DNA of 35,458 nt from Candidatus Competibacteraceae bacterium (GCA_003989075.1 RXIX01000026.1:1-35458); one strand, 5' to 3'; numbered from the stretch's first letter, positions 1 through 14,542 are shown. Translations and numbers: made by a program. Notes: a model not told the origin generated them from the sequence alone.

Positions 1-3000
1 AGCGTGGTCACGCTCTCGCCGAGCGCGCAACCCGGCTCCGTCTTTGTCGGCTGGGATGGCGCCTGCAGCGGCACGGCCACCTGCACGGTGACCATGGACA
101 CCGCCAAGAGCGTAACCGCCCGCTTCAACCTGGTGAATGAACTGTCGGTAACCGTCAAATCGGCCACCGGCTCCAGCGGTGGCGTGACCAGCATCCCGGA
201 CGGCATCAACTGCGGTGCGGACTGCGCCGAAGTCTACGCCGCCAATACCACGGTCACCCTGACCGCCGTCGCCGGTACCAACTCCGTGTTCGTCGGCTGG
301 GCGGAAGCCTGCGCCAGCGCCGGCAAGGCCCTGAGCTGCGATGTCACCATCGACGCCGCCAAGAACGTCACCGCCTACTTCGCCCCGGCGCTGTCGGTCA
401 CGGTGATCAAGGGCGGCACCGGCAGTGGCACCGTCACCAGCAGCCCAAGCGGTATCGCCTGCGGCTCCGACTGCTCGGAAAGCTACCTGCTCAACACCAC
501 GGTCACCCTGACCGCTACCGCACAACCCGGCTCCGCCTTCACCGGTTGGAGCGACGCCTGCAGCGGCGCCACCGCCACCTGTCAGGTGCTGGTCGATGCC
601 GCCAAGAGCGTCACCGCCACCTTCACGCTGGATAACACCCTCAGCCTGACGGTCAACAAATCCGGCAGCGGCGCGGCCAACGGCAAGATCGTCAGCAACC
701 CGGCCGGCATCGACTGCGGCAGCGACTGCAGCGGCAGCTACGCCAAGGACAGCACGGTCACCCTGACCGCCACCTCCGGCTCCGACGCCGTATTCACCGG
801 CTGGAGCGGCGCCTGCAGCGGCACCGCATCAAGCTGCACCGTGACCATGAACGAAGCCAGGACGGTGACCGCCTTCTTCAGCATCGCCTACCCGCTCACG
901 GTCAGCAAATCCGGGTCCGGCAGCGGCAGGGTGGTCAGCAGCCCCGAAGGCATCTTCTGCGGCACCGATTGCCAGGAAAGCTATCCCTCCGGCACCAGCG
1001 TCACCCTGACGCCGATCCCTGACAGCGGCTCGGTCTTTGTCTCCTGGAGCGAAGCCTGCAGCGGCACCGGCACCTGCACGGTCAGCATGAGCGAAGCACG
1101 CAGCGTTAACGCCAACTTCGCCCCGCTCAAGACCCTGACCGTCAGCAAGACCGGCACCGGCAGCGACGCCGGCACCGTCACCAGCGCTCCCGCCGGCATC
1201 AACTGCGGCAGCGACTGCTCGGAAGGCTACCCGATCAACACTCCGGTGACCCTGGCCGCCACGCCGGCCGCCAACATGAGCTTCACCGGCTGGGGCGGCG
1301 CCTGCACCGGTACCGCCACCACCTGCACGGTGGTGCTGGATACCGACAGGACCGTATCGGCAAACTTCCAGTCGGTTCAGCACAACCTGACCATCGTCAA
1401 GAACGGGTCGGGTACGGTGACCAGCACCCCGGTCGGCATCGACTGCGGCAGCGACTGCAGCGAGAACTATAACTACGGCACCACGGTCTCGCTCAACGCC
1501 ATCCCTGCGACCGGCTACCAGTTCAGCGGCTGGAGCGGCGCCTGCACCGGCAGCGCCAGTTGCACGGTCACCATGACCGCCGCGCGCAGCGTCACCGCCG
1601 TGTTCGCACCCATCACCTACGCGCTGACCACCAGCAGGGCTGGCACCGGCAGCGGTACCGTGACCAGCGACACCGGCGGCATCAACTGCGGCGCCACCTG
1701 TCAGGTCAACTTCGTCGCCGGCACCGTGGTCACCCTGACCGCTACCCCGGCGAGCGGCTCGGCCTTCTCGGGCTGGAGCGGCGCCTGCACCGGCACCGGC
1801 ACCTGCGCAGTGACCATGGATGCCGCCAAGTCGGTCACCGCCACCTTCGGCTCCACCACGCTTCCGGATCTGGTGCTGACCTCGCTGGTCAGTCCGGGAC
1901 CGGGCACGAACGGCCAGCGTAACGTCAACTTCCGGCTCACCGTGGCCAACCAGGGCGCGGCAGCGGCTGGCAGCTTCAAGGTGGGGCTGTATTTCACCAT
2001 CGACAGCACGGTAGACCCGGCCACGGATGTCAATTCCGGCACGGAATGCAATGTCAGCAGTCTGGCGGTGAATGCTACCTATGTCTGCGAAGGCAATATC
2101 GTGCTGCCGGCAAGCCTGCCGTCCGGAGTCTATCTGCTCGGTGCCTACGCCGATCCGCAAAACCAGATTGCCGAACTGAGCAAGGCCAACAACAGCCGCG
2201 TGACCACCAATACCTTCACCATTTACCGGCTGAATGTCGTAGTGGACGCTGCTGGCAACGGCACGGTGTACAGCCAGCCCAGCGGCATCAATTGCAGCAT
2301 CAGCAGCAACTGCGAGATACCGTTCCTGTCCGGCGACACGGTCACCCTGACCCAGGCGGCCAAGACTGGCTACAGCTTTGCCAACTGGAGCGGCGCCTGC
2401 ACCGGCACCGCCAGCACCTGCACGGTGACCATGAATGCCAATAAGAACGTGGTTGCCCGCTACACCTTCCTGCCCAACTACACCCTGACGGTAAGCAAGG
2501 CCGGCACCGGTGCGGGTACGGTCGCCAGTAATCCTGCCGGTATCAGTTGCGGCACGGATTGCAGCGAGTCCTATACCAGCGGTGCTTCGGTCACCCTGAC
2601 CGCCAGCGCCGCCAGCGGCTCGACCTTCACCGGCTGGAGTGGCGCCTGCAGTGGCACGGACACCTGCACCGTGAGCATGGATGCCGCCAAAGCGGTTACC
2701 GCCACCTTCACCCTGCCCGGTTACACCTTGACCGTGAACAAGGCCGGTACCGGTTCGGGTACGGTCACCAGTGATCCCGCCGGCATCAGTTGCAGCACGG
2801 ATTGCAGCGAGTCCTACACCAGCGGCGCTTCGGTTACCCTCATCGCCACCACGGCCAGCGGCTCGACCTTCACCGGTTGGAGTGGCGCCTGCAGCGGTAC
2901 CAGTACCTGCACGGTGAGCATGGATGCCGCCAAGAGCGTGACCGCCAATTTCATGCTCAGCAGCTATGCATTGACAGTAGCTAAAGCGGGTACCGGTAGT

Positions 3001-4062
3001 GGCACGGTCACCAGTGATCCCGCCGGCATCAGTTGCAGCACGGATTGCAGCGAGTCCTACACCAGCGGCGCTTCGGTTACCCTCACCGCCAGGGCCGCCA
3101 GCGGCTCGACCTTCGCCGGCTGGAGCGGCGCCTGCAGCGGTACCAGTACCTGCACGGTGAGCATGGATGCCGCCAAAGCGGTCACCGCGACCTTCAACCT
3201 GCCCCGCTACACCCTGACGGTCAGAACGGCCGGCACCGGTTCGGGTACGGTCACCAGTGATCCCGCCGGTATCAGTTGCGGCACGGATTGCAGCGAGTCC
3301 TATACCAGCGGCACTGCGGTCACCCTGACCGCCAGCGCCGCCAGCGGCTCGACCTTCGCTGGCTGGAGTGGCGCCTGCAGCGGTACCAGCACCTGCAAGG
3401 TGAGCATGAGCGCGGCCAAGACAGTCACCGCGACCTTCCTGCCCCGCTACACCTTGACGGTGAGCAAGGCCGGCACCGGTTCGGGTACGGTCGCTAGTAA
3501 TCCCGCCGGCATCAGTTGCGGCACGGATTGCAGCGAGTCCTATACCAGCAGCACTGCGGTCACCCTCACCGCCAGGGCTGCCAGCGGCTCGACCTTCGCC
3601 GGCTGGAGTGGGGCATGTACCGGTACCGCCAGCACCTGCAAGGTGAGCATGGATGCCGCCAAAGAGGTCACCGCGACCTTCACCCCACCCCGCTACACCT
3701 TGACCGTGAGAAAGGCCGGCACCGGTTCAGGTACGGTCACCAGCGATCCTGCCGGCATCAGTTGCAGCACGGATTGCAGCGAGCCTTACACCAGCGGCGC
3801 TTCGGTTACCCTCACCGCCACCACGGCCAGCGGCTCGACCTTCGCCGGCTGGAGTGGCGTCTGCAGTGGTACCAGTACCTGCACGGTGACCATGAGCGCG
3901 GCCAAAACAGTCACCGCCACCTTCAACCGCTCCATGAGCAGCAGCTATCCGACGGAAGCGGCCCTGCTCACCACTCTCGTCCCCGGTGCCTACACCGCCA
4001 TCGTGCGTGGTGCCGGCGTCACGACCGGCAATGCCCTGGTCGAGGTGTTCGATCAGGATTGA
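1..4062 (+). CDS. Large cysteine-rich InlB-B-like repeat protein with CARDB-like domain (5' partial)
   Basis: The reading frame is open at the left edge, so the true start and any signal peptide lie outside the window. About 1,350 residues are visible. They form one partial and 14 complete repeats of about 80 residues. Each repeat has an LTV..G.G.GTV strand pattern, a CGxDC motif, a TVTLTA strand, a GWSGAC motif, a second Cys near CTV, and ends in VTATF. This resembles the divergent InlB B-repeat (Flg_new) family of bacterial surface proteins. Repeats 8 and 9 are separated by a CARDB-like beta domain at about 1861-2230. The C-terminus is a short tail containing PGAYTAIVRGAG and ending in EVFDQD. 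Most repeats carry four cysteines, which suggests disulfides and hence a periplasmic or external location. Adhesion or surface binding is a guess; no catalytic motif is visible. A terminator follows 22 bases after the stop. Confidence 0.85.
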   Translation, partial: SVVTLSPSAQPGSVFVGWDGACSGTATCTVTMDTAKSVTARFNLVNELSVTVKSATGSSGGVTSIPDGINCGADCAEVYAANTTVTLTAVAGTNSVFVGWAEACASAGKALSCDVTIDAAKNVTAYFAPALSVTVIKGGTGSGTVTSSPSGIACGSDCSESYLLNTTVTLTATAQPGSAFTGWSDACSGATATCQVLVDAAKSVTATFTLDNTLSLTVNKSGSGAANGKIVSNPAGIDCGSDCSGSYAKDSTVTLTATSGSDAVFTGWSGACSGTASSCTVTMNEARTVTAFFSIAYPLTVSKSGSGSGRVVSSPEGIFCGTDCQESYPSGTSVTLTPIPDSGSVFVSWSEACSGTGTCTVSMSEARSVNANFAPLKTLTVSKTGTGSDAGTVTSAPAGINCGSDCSEGYPINTPVTLAATPAANMSFTGWGGACTGTATTCTVVLDTDRTVSANFQSVQHNLTIVKNGSGTVTSTPVGIDCGSDCSENYNYGTTVSLNAIPATGYQFSGWSGACTGSASCTVTMTAARSVTAVFAPITYALTTSRAGTGSGTVTSDTGGINCGATCQVNFVAGTVVTLTATPASGSAFSGWSGACTGTGTCAVTMDAAKSVTATFGSTTLPDLVLTSLVSPGPGTNGQRNVNFRLTVANQGAAAAGSFKVGLYFTIDSTVDPATDVNSGTECNVSSLAVNATYVCEGNIVLPASLPSGVYLLGAYADPQNQIAELSKANNSRVTTNTFTIYRLNVVVDAAGNGTVYSQPSGINCSISSNCEIPFLSGDTVTLTQAAKTGYSFANWSGACTGTASTCTVTMNANKNVVARYTFLPNYTLTVSKAGTGAGTVASNPAGISCGTDCSESYTSGASVTLTASAASGSTFTGWSGACSGTDTCTVSMDAAKAVTATFTLPGYTLTVNKAGTGSGTVTSDPAGISCSTDCSESYTSGASVTLIATTASGSTFTGWSGACSGTSTCTVSMDAAKSVTANFMLSSYALTVAKAGTGSGTVTSDPAGISCSTDCSESYTSGASVTLTARAASGSTFAGWSGACSGTSTCTVSMDAAKAVTATFNLPRYTLTVRTAGTGSGTVTSDPAGISCGTDCSESYTSGTAVTLTASAASGSTFAGWSGACSGTSTCKVSMSAAKTVTATFLPRYTLTVSKAGTGSGTVASNPAGISCGTDCSESYTSSTAVTLTARAASGSTFAGWSGACTGTASTCKVSMDAAKEVTATFTPPRYTLTVRKAGTGSGTVTSDPAGISCSTDCSEPYTSGASVTLTATTASGSTFAGWSGVCSGTSTCTVTMSAAKTVTATFNRSMSSSYPTEAALLTTLVPGAYTAIVRGAGVTTGNALVEVFDQD
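1861..2230 (+). other. CARDB-like domain inside the repeat protein
   Basis: Between repeat units 8 and 9 the protein changes to about 120 residues without the repeat signature. It reads LPDLVLTSL, then a VNFRLTVANQGAA strand, GLYFTIDSTVDPATD, a Cys pair near ECNVSS and YVCEG, and finally GVYLLGAYADPQNQIAE-SKANN. This is the pattern of CARDB (cell adhesion related domain in bacteria), an Ig-like beta-sandwich. It may act as a spacer or binding module. The assignment rests on pattern recognition only. Confidence 0.7.
2479..3930 (+). repeat. Six tandem, nearly identical coding repeats (240-246 bp units)
   Basis: Six successive units start at about 2479, 2722, 2965, 3208, 3448 and 3694. Their lengths are 243, 243, 243, 240, 246 and about 237 bases. 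They are much more alike at DNA level than the upstream units, sharing long identical stretches around the AGISCGTDCSESYTSG and ASGSTFAGWSGAC coding segments. All length differences are multiples of three, so the frame is kept. This pattern fits recent tandem duplication or gene conversion within the large repeat gene. Confidence 0.9.
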
Positions 4063-4084
4063 TCCCCGGCCTCTGCAAAACACC

Positions 4085-4108
4085 AGCCCCGCTCCGGCGG
4101 GGCTTTTT
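4085..4108 (+). terminator. Intrinsic terminator after the repeat protein gene
   Basis: A perfect 8-bp stem, AGCCCCGC (4085-4092) and GCGGGGCT (4097-4104), has a TCCG loop and is followed by a run of T to 4108. It lies 22 bases after the stop of the repeat protein gene and separates it from aroK. Confidence 0.93.
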
Positions 4109-4214
4109 CATGTCCGGTGCAGGCCTTGGCCTGGTGTCCAGCCGTCGCCCGGCAAGCCGGATACCGTACAATACGTCCCTCAGCGCCACTGCCCGTTAAC
4201 GGATTTTGTCCACC

Positions 4215-4745
4215 ATGCCACACACAGTGCCACGCATTTTCCTGATCGGCCCGATGGGCGCCGGCAAGACCACCATCGGTCGCCGCCTGGCTCAGGTGCT
4301 GGATCGTGAATTCCTCGACAGTGACCACGAGATCGAACAGCGCGCCGGCGCCAGTATCCCGCTGATTTTCGAACTGGAGAGCGAAGCCGGTTTCCGCACC
4401 CGCGAAAAGACTGTGATCGCCGAATTGACTCAGCGTCCCGGTATCGTGCTGGCCACCGGCGGCGGCGCAGTGCTCGACCCGGATAATCGCCGCTGTCTGG
4501 CCGGGCGCGGCTTCGTCGTCTACCTGTACGCCTCGGTCGATGAACAACTCCAGCGCACCCGCCACGATACCCAGCGTCCGCTGCTGCAAACCGCCGATCC
4601 GCGCGCCCGTCTGGCCAGCCTGCTTGAACAGCGCGACCCGCTCTACCGGGAGATCGCCGATCTGGTGGTCAGCAGTGATGGCCAATTGTTGCGCACCATC
4701 GTGCAGCAGATTCTCGATCATCTGCCGTCCAGCCTGCCGCACTGA
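4215..4745 (+). CDS. aroK: Shikimate kinase
   Basis: This enzyme phosphorylates shikimate with ATP to give shikimate 3-phosphate, a cytoplasmic step of chorismate synthesis. The 176-residue length is normal for AroK. A Walker A motif, GPMGAGKT, is at residues 12-19. The shikimate-binding DSD is at 35-37, the FR of GFRTRE at 60-61, and TGGGAV follows residue 80. The lid region carries [10 protein letters not shown] chose ATG 4215; a TTG three codons upstream (4206) is possible, and neither has a strong ribosome binding site. aroB follows after 52 bases, the usual order. In many gammaproteobacteria pilQ precedes aroK, but here a terminated repeat-protein gene does, so aroK needs its own promoter in about 4110-4214. 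A TACAAT at 4167-4172 is a weak -10 candidate. Confidence 0.96.
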   Translation: MPHTVPRIFLIGPMGAGKTTIGRRLAQVLDREFLDSDHEIEQRAGASIPLIFELESEAGFRTREKTVIAELTQRPGIVLATGGGAVLDPDNRRCLAGRGFVVYLYASVDEQLQRTRHDTQRPLLQTADPRARLASLLEQRDPLYREIADLVVSSDGQLLRTIVQQILDHLPSSLPH

Positions 4746-4797
4746 GCGCACCGGCTCACCGCACCCTTTTCCTTTTGGCCCGGACTTGCCCAAGCCC

Positions 4798-5883
4798 ATG
4801 AAAACCCTGCACGTTGAACTCGGCGATCGCCGCTATCCGCTCTATATCGGTCCTGGCCTGCTCGGTCAGGCTGAACTGTTGCGCCCACATATCGCCGGTC
4901 GGCAGGTGCTGGTGGTGACCAACACCACCGTTGCACCGCTGTATCTGGAACGGACCTGCGCCGCGCTGCAGGGCCTGCGCTACGAGGCGGTGATTCTGCC
5001 CGATGGCGAGCGCTACAAGACCCTGGAAACCCTGGATGCAGTGTTCACCGCGCTGCTGGAAAAGCGCTTCGATCGCCATTGCACCATCCTCGCACTCGGC
5101 GGCGGGGTGATTGGCGATCTGGCCGGCTTTGCTGCGGCCTGCTATCAGCGCGGCGTGGATTTCATCCAGGTACCGACTACGCTGCTGGCCCAGGTTGATT
5201 CTTCCGTTGGCGGCAAGACCGCAGTCAATCATCCACTGGGCAAGAACATGATCGGCGCCTTTTATCAGCCGCGCTGCGTGCTTGCCGACACCGAGACCCT
5301 GAACACGCTGCCGGATCGCGAGCTGAGTGCCGGCCTGGCCGAAGTGATCAAGTACGGGCTGATTCGCGATCGGCCGTTCCTGGAATGGCTGGAGGCGAAT
5401 CTGGATGCGCTACTGATCCGCGATGCCGCCGCGCTCAGCGAGGCAATTGAGCGCTCCTGCCGCAACAAGGCCGAGATCGTCGCCGCCGACGAGCGCGAAA
5501 CCGGCGAACGCGCTCTGCTCAATCTTGGCCATACCTTTGGCCATGCCATCGAAACCGGCGTCGGCTATGGGCAGTGGCTGCATGGCGAGGCGGTCGCGGC
5601 CGGTACGGTGCTGGCCGCCGATCTGTCGGCGCGGCTGGGCTGGCTGAACCGGACCCAGGTGGAACGGGTGCGGACCCTGCTGGCCCGTGCCCACCTGCCG
5701 CTCGATCCGCCGCTGCGCCTGACCACCGATGATTTCCTGCGGCTGATGGCGGTGGACAAGAAGGTACAGGATGGGCGGCTGCGCCTGATTCTGCTGCGCG
5801 AATTGGGCCAGGGCGTGATCGCCAGCGATGTCGATGCACAGCGCCTGCGCGAAACTCTCGATTACGCGCTGCGCCAGCATTGA
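4798..5883 (+). CDS. aroB: 3-dehydroquinate synthase
   Basis: This NAD- and metal-dependent enzyme converts DAHP to 3-dehydroquinate, the second shikimate-pathway step. The predicted protein has 361 residues, the family length. The NAD-binding core is visible as [11 protein letters not shown] followed by [18 protein letters not shown]. The metal ligands are Glu182 (AEVIKYG), His245 (HTFGH) and His262 (HGEAV). I chose ATG 4798 because MKTLHVEL is where family members begin. The frame is open upstream to 4540, but that part overlaps aroK in another frame and has no family resemblance. It is probably co-transcribed with aroK. The next gene is convergent and its stop lies 7 bases away, with no clear terminator between. 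Confidence 0.97.
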   Translation: MKTLHVELGDRRYPLYIGPGLLGQAELLRPHIAGRQVLVVTNTTVAPLYLERTCAALQGLRYEAVILPDGERYKTLETLDAVFTALLEKRFDRHCTILALGGGVIGDLAGFAAACYQRGVDFIQVPTTLLAQVDSSVGGKTAVNHPLGKNMIGAFYQPRCVLADTETLNTLPDRELSAGLAEVIKYGLIRDRPFLEWLEANLDALLIRDAAALSEAIERSCRNKAEIVAADERETGERALLNLGHTFGHAIETGVGYGQWLHGEAVAAGTVLAADLSARLGWLNRTQVERVRTLLARAHLPLDPPLRLTTDDFLRLMAVDKKVQDGRLRLILLRELGQGVIASDVDAQRLRETLDYALRQH

Positions 5884-5890
5884 ACTCCGA

Positions 5891-6508
5891 TCAGGGCGCC
5901 GGATCGCTGAACAGGGTGTCGAGGCCGGCCTGTTCCAGCTCGGCGTAGGTAGTGGCGCGCTGCGCCGGATCAAGGTCCAGCCCCAGCAGCAGGCCGATCT
6001 GCGACAGCGAGAACAGGCCGCGCACCGCCGGCCGGCCGGTGGCGGGGTCGTTGTCCACGACCAGGGCATGCTGACGGTTCATCTGGCGCAGGGTGGCGAG
6101 CACATCGCCGACCCGCGCTACCCGCACATCTTCCAGGCGCAGCACGTCCAGCCTGGGCTGCAGGGTCATGATGTCGGCGACCAGCAGATCTTCCCAGGCA
6201 CCGCCGGCCTTGGCCAGGATGCGCCCCGGCCGTTCGCCGGCCAGGTCGCGACTGGTGATCAGGCCGATGATCTGGCCGCTGGCATCGCGCACCAGCAGCA
6301 TGCGCACCCGCCGGCGGATCATCATGTCCAGCGCCGTGCTCAGCGGCGTGGCCAGTTCTGTCGTGTAGGCCGTGACCTGACTGAGATCGGTCATCACCGT
6401 CAGCGCTGGATCATCGCCGCTGACATGGTTGGGCAGCTGCTGCTGGGGGCGAAAGTAGCCAGCGCCGGCGTCCAGGTGGTGCAGGGGGAGTGGCTGGTAG
6501 TGGTTCAC
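5891..6508 (-). CDS. CBS-domain pair protein
   Basis: The 205-residue protein contains two CBS motifs, at about residues 39-90 (ending GLITSRDLAGE) and 112-173 (ending VRGLFSLSQIGLLLG). CBS pairs bind adenine nucleotides or related ligands and usually regulate another protein or domain. No catalytic or transport domain is attached and no membrane segment is seen, so the partner is unknown. The start used is GTG at 6508, with GGAG about 10 bases upstream at 6519-6522. It is the last gene of the leftward gltB-gltD-hemE-NUDIX-CBS block, 58 bases after the NUDIX gene. It converges on aroB with almost no space. Confidence 0.85.
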   Translation of the reverse strand: MNHYQPLPLHHLDAGAGYFRPQQQLPNHVSGDDPALTVMTDLSQVTAYTTELATPLSTALDMMIRRRVRMLLVRDASGQIIGLITSRDLAGERPGRILAKAGGAWEDLLVADIMTLQPRLDVLRLEDVRVARVGDVLATLRQMNRQHALVVDNDPATGRPAVRGLFSLSQIGLLLGLDLDPAQRATTYAELEQAGLDTLFSDPAP

Positions 6509-6566
6509 GCTGCAGTTACTCCGAGCAGTTGCCTATTCCCGGGCGGCGAACCGCCAGGATCACGCC

Positions 6567-7013
6567 TCAGCGCCGCCGCGTGTTCTGACCCAGGATTGGA
6601 TCACTCCATTCCAGAATCGCCCGCACCCGCGGGGTCAGCATCGACCAGGCTTCGTGGCGATTGACCCAGCGGAACTCGCTATGTTCCGGGCGGCCCAGTT
6701 CCGGGTTGGGCGGCAGCCAGACCGCTGTGCTGGTGGTCTCGGCGACGTAGTAGCGGGCGACCTTGCGGCCCTGGTTATAGGGCTGGGTTTCCCGGTACTG
6801 CTCACCCCAGCGAAAGCGCAGTCCGGTCAGCGAGGTTTCTTCCTCGACCTCGCGGATGGCGGCCTGCAGCGGTGATTCATTGGCTTCGACCACGCCCTTG
6901 GGGAAATCCCAGTAATTGTAGGCGCGCAGCAGCAGATACTCGTAGTGATCGCGCTGCCAGTGCACCACGACCACGCCGCAGGAGAGGATGCGCACGCTGG
7001 ACGGCCGCGTCAT
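6567..7013 (-). CDS. NUDIX hydrolase, diadenosine tetraphosphatase-like
   Basis: The NUDIX box lies at about residues 40-62 and reads GVVEANESPLQ followed by AAIREVEEETSL. It fits G-x5-E-x7-REUxEE, except that the conserved late Gly is replaced by Ser. The WDFPKG lead-in is typical of bis(5'-nucleosyl)-tetraphosphatase (ApaH-like NUDIX) proteins, which cleave nucleoside polyphosphates; the exact substrate cannot be read from sequence. I chose ATG 7013 (148 residues). An upstream start at 7058 would overlap the end of hemE by 20 bases and adds a Pro-rich stretch with no family resemblance. It lies 25 bases after hemE on the same strand, so co-transcription is likely. Confidence 0.87.
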   Translation of the reverse strand: MTRPSSVRILSCGVVVVHWQRDHYEYLLLRAYNYWDFPKGVVEANESPLQAAIREVEEETSLTGLRFRWGEQYRETQPYNQGRKVARYYVAETTSTAVWLPPNPELGRPEHSEFRWVNRHEAWSMLTPRVRAILEWSDPILGQNTRRR

Positions 7014-7038
7014 CGCTCCGCTTGCCGGCGGCTGTGGT

Positions 7039-8121
7039 TCACGCCCCGGCACGCGCATGACCTGCGGCTGTGCTCAGCTCATGGACTGCCTCGATCAAAA
7101 CCCGGGCATGTTCCGGATCGACGCCGGGCTGGATGCCATGGCCAAGATTGAAGACGTGGCCGGGACCGGGACCGTAGTCGGCGAGCACCGTGGCGACCTG
7201 TTCGCGAATCCGCGCCGGACTGGCGTACAGCACCGCCGGATCAAGATTGCCCTGCAGTGCGACCTGTGCGCCCACGCGGCGCCGCGCCGCGCCCAGATCT
7301 ACGGTCCAATCCAGGCCGACTGCATCGCAACCGCTGGCGGCGATGTCTTCCAGCCAGGCGCCGCCGCCCTTGGTGAACAGGATCACCGGCACCCGCCGAC
7401 CCTCGGCCTCGCGGCGCAGCCCGGCGACGATGCGCTGCATGTAGGCCAGCGAAAATTCACGATAGGCACACGGGCTGAGAATACCGCCCCAGGTGTCGAA
7501 CAGCATCAGCACCTGCGCGCCGGCCTCGACCTGAGCATTGAGATAGGCGGTGACTGCGGTCGTGGTCACGCTCAGCAGCCGGTGCAGCACCGCCGGCTGT
7601 TCGTAGAGCAGGCCCTTGACGCGGGCGTAGTCCTTGCTGGAGCCGCCCTCGACCATGTAGGTGGCCAGGGTCCAGGGGCTGCCGGCGAAACCGATCAGCG
7701 GTACCCGCCCGGCCAGTTCGCAGCGGATCAGGCGCACTGCGTCCATGACGTAGCGCAGTTCCAGCATTGGATCGGGTGCGCCCAGCCGCTCGATATCGGC
7801 GACGCTGCGCAGTGGCCGGGCAAAACGCGGCCCTTCGCCCTCGCTGAACGACAGACCCAGGCCCATGGCATCGGGCACGGTGAGGATGTCCGAGAACAGG
7901 ATGGCGGCATCGAGTGGGAAACGCGCCAGCGGCTGTAGGGTGACTTCGCAAGCCAGCTCCGGCGTCTGGCACAGGGTCATGAAGCTGCCGGCGCGGGCGC
8001 GGGTGGCGCGGTATTCGGGCAGATAGCGTCCGGCCTGGCGCATCAGCCAGACCGGCGTAGCATCGACCGGCTGGCGGAGCAGGGCGCGCAGCAGGCGTTC
8101 ATTGTGGAGTGTGGTGGTCAT
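7039..8121 (-). CDS. hemE: Uroporphyrinogen decarboxylase
   Basis: HemE removes four carboxyl groups from uroporphyrinogen III to give coproporphyrinogen III in cytoplasmic haem synthesis; no cofactor is needed. The 360-residue length is usual. Family motifs are clear: [13 protein letters not shown] near the N-terminus (substrate-binding Arg loop), [14 protein letters not shown], and [18 protein letters not shown] chose ATG 8121 because [11 protein letters not shown] matches the family start; a longer frame to 8172 has no such match. No strong ribosome binding site is visible. The 143-base gap from gltD contains a tandem 7-base repeat (8203-8218), so hemE may have its own promoter or may be read from gltBD. 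Confidence 0.97.
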   Translation of the reverse strand: MTTTLHNERLLRALLRQPVDATPVWLMRQAGRYLPEYRATRARAGSFMTLCQTPELACEVTLQPLARFPLDAAILFSDILTVPDAMGLGLSFSEGEGPRFARPLRSVADIERLGAPDPMLELRYVMDAVRLIRCELAGRVPLIGFAGSPWTLATYMVEGGSSKDYARVKGLLYEQPAVLHRLLSVTTTAVTAYLNAQVEAGAQVLMLFDTWGGILSPCAYREFSLAYMQRIVAGLRREAEGRRVPVILFTKGGGAWLEDIAASGCDAVGLDWTVDLGAARRRVGAQVALQGNLDPAVLYASPARIREQVATVLADYGPGPGHVFNLGHGIQPGVDPEHARVLIEAVHELSTAAGHARAGA

Positions 8122-8264
8122 GAATGTGATCTTTTCGAGCGGCCTACTCGACGGTGAGGCATGGCCTGGCAAACGCCACCGGTGCAGTCCGGTTAAAATT
8201 CCGCCAAGTGTGCCAAGTTTCCGTGGTAGCGTCCATGCCTTCCACCACCACTCCTCCAGCCAGT

Positions 8265-14280
<6,016 letters not shown>

Positions 14281-14407
14281 GAGTAGGTTCGCTTGCTTGC
14301 GGGATAGAGATCGGGAGAGCAAAGACAAATGACGTGCCACTGATGGGCCGCTGGCCCAGTGCGCGGGCGAAAATTTTGACTCACGCCACCGCCGATATGG
14401 AAATCCA

Positions 14408-14442
14408 GCCCTTTCATAACGATAAGCAGTCGTTAAAGGGGC
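14408..14442 (-). promoter_or_regulatory. Long imperfect hairpin in the gltB leader
   Basis: On the minus strand the sequence pairs GCCC with GGGC, then TTTAACGA with TCGTTA-tg-AAA, around the loop CTGCTTA. The core TAACGA (14417-14422) and TCGTTA (14430-14435) is a perfect inverted repeat with a 7-base spacer. It lies about 20 bases after the predicted transcription start and about 130 bases before the gltB start codon. It could be an RNA structure or a regulator site; no known motif is recognised. Confidence 0.5.
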
Positions 14443-14468
14443 ATGGGGGACAAGACAAGGCGATTGCG

Positions 14469-14497
14469 AGTATAGCCAGCGACAACACATGGGGCAA
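14469..14497 (-). promoter_or_regulatory. Predicted sigma70 promoter for gltB
   Basis: On the minus strand a -35 box TTGCCC (14497-14492) and a -10 box TATACT (14474-14469) are separated by exactly 17 bases. The predicted transcription start is near 14462, giving a leader of about 180 bases before gltB. It is inferred from sequence only. Confidence 0.6.
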
Positions 14498-14500
14498 ACC

Positions 14501-14515
14501 GGGTCTGGTTGACCC
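14501..14515. promoter_or_regulatory. Inverted repeat upstream of the gltB -35 box
   Basis: GGGTC-TGGTT-GACCC is a perfect 5-base inverted repeat centred at about -46 relative to the predicted gltB start. That is a common position for an activator site. It does not match a regulator motif I can name. Confidence 0.4.
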
Positions 14516-14542
14516 AAAAACAGTGCAATATGCCCGATGGAG

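Noticed and set aside
829-2160. 443-residue minus-strand open frame opposite the repeat gene
   Set aside because: It is Gly/Ala/Asp-rich, lies antisense to clear repeat-coding sequence and has no recognisable domain. Repetitive GC-rich coding DNA commonly leaves the opposite strand open.
4540-4797. N-terminal extension of aroB into aroK
   Set aside because: The extension is an out-of-frame reading of aroK. The family start MKTLHVEL lies at 4798.
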